Positions 6,645 to 7,125 of a stretch of DNA of 7,125 nucleotides are shown here, in pieces. The translations under genes and the position numbers were made by a program. Location of the stretch: contig CAHJWV010000606.1 in assembly GCA_903643055.1 (NCBI GenBank), forward strand, positions 1-7,125. The letters are read 5' to 3'. Source of the DNA: Burkholderiales bacterium. GTDB taxonomy: Bacteria > Pseudomonadota > Gammaproteobacteria > Burkholderiales > Burkholderiaceae. Positions within the stretch are counted from its first letter, which is position 1; the number at the start of each line of letters is the position of its first letter. Below the pieces are notes generated by a model that ran no database searches, was not told the origin of the DNA, and saw only the letters and a program-made list of their open reading frames with translations.

Positions 6645-7107
6645 TCAGGCCTGGGCTTCAAACAGGATGTCGATCGTTTCCACGACAACTTCCGGGTTGT
6701 GCGACGTCTGTTCGTTCAGCTTCTCGATCAGATCGTCACTGCGCGCCTGCAGTTGCTGGAGTTGCCCGTCCTGTGCTTCCAGCTCAGTGATGCGCTGCTC
6801 CAGTTCACCAGACGCAGCCTGGATTCGCTCCAGTGCTTCACGGCGACGGCGGAAACCACGCCGGCGTTCACGCAATTGCGAATCAACCTGTGCCGACGCC
6901 GTCTTGTTCCACAACTCCAACTCGTTGCTGGCGTTCTCGAACACGACCCGCAGCTTGGAGACCAGCATGCGCCGGAACTGCTCCATGAACTTCGGCTGCG
7001 ACAGGCGCAGCGCCTGCGTCAGCCCGAGGTATTGAACATAGTTGCGCTGGATCAAAGTCAACTCTTGAACAAAGCGCGCCAGGTCCGGGGCCTTGGCAAT
7101 CGACAAG
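6645..7107 (-). CDS. C-terminal part of a helical coiled-coil protein, possibly a dynamin-family GTPase
   Basis: About 153 genomic codons are present; the N-terminal part lies beyond the contig end. The visible protein is almost wholly helical. A segment from ARFVQELTLIQRNYVQYL to KLRVVFENASNELELWNK is followed by a very basic stretch (QLRERRRGFRRRREALERI) and a Gln/Glu/Leu-rich coiled coil, ending in ETIDILFEAQA. I see no catalytic motif. From memory, Burkholderiales carry a large dynamin-family GTPase gene next to mutY whose C-terminus looks like this, but the G domain is outside the window, so the call is tentative. The stop lies 4 bp before the likely mutY start, so the two genes are probably cotranscribed. 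The open frame continues to 7124 only through adapter sequence: the residues MCSSD and part of the next codon there are artificial. Confidence 0.6.
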
Positions 7108-7125
7108 AGATCGGAAGAGCACACG
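7108..7125 (+). other. Illumina sequencing-adapter remnant at the contig end
   Basis: The last 18 bases are identical to the start of the widely used Illumina TruSeq read adapter (AGATCGGAAGAGCACACG). Chance identity over 18 bases at the exact contig end is very unlikely. It is a read-trimming artefact, not genomic DNA, and it adds false residues to the last open reading frame. Confidence 0.97.

Overview
The window is GC-rich, protein-dense bacterial DNA. The genes and their order (hrcA divergent from nadK, then recN, rapZ and a LON-domain gene, with mutY convergent) point to a betaproteobacterium of the order Burkholderiales, perhaps near the Leptothrix/Rubrivivax group. This placement rests on protein character and synteny recalled from memory. 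The last 18 bases match an Illumina sequencing adapter, and genes are cut at both ends, so this looks like a complete small draft or metagenomic contig.

Left part (1-267): the first 35 codons of a ParA/MinD-type ATPase read leftward off the edge. They are followed by an 84-bp intergenic stretch with an operator-like inverted repeat, and then a CAU-anticodon tRNA gene on the same strand. The ParA gene starts just beyond the 3' end of the tRNA, the arrangement seen at one edge of tRNA-integrated elements. This is the best candidate for accessory DNA here.

Centre-left (299-1378): hrcA, the heat-shock repressor, reads toward the tRNA. It shares a short intergenic region of about 69 bp with the divergent nadK. 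That region holds a C5-TGAT-G5 palindrome and an extended -10 element placed so close to the nadK ATG that the transcript may be leaderless.

Centre (1379-5586): nadK, recN, rapZ and a stand-alone LON-domain gene lie head to tail with gaps of 2, 30 and 27 bp and no obvious internal terminator. They are probably one operon joining NADP supply, double-strand-break repair, a nucleotide-binding regulator and a small LON-domain protein. All four are intact. RapZ carries an extra hydrophilic loop and lacks the basic C-terminal tail of E. coli RapZ.

Right part (5579-7125): mutY, the adenine glycosylase of the 8-oxoguanine repair system, reads leftward and overlaps the LON-domain gene by 8 bp at their 3' ends. 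It has no ATG start and probably uses TTG. Immediately upstream on the same strand is the C-terminal part of a long helical, coiled-coil protein, possibly a dynamin-family GTPase, cut off by the adapter. Apart from the left edge, the window is ordinary housekeeping sequence; no CRISPR array, insertion sequence or phage gene was seen.
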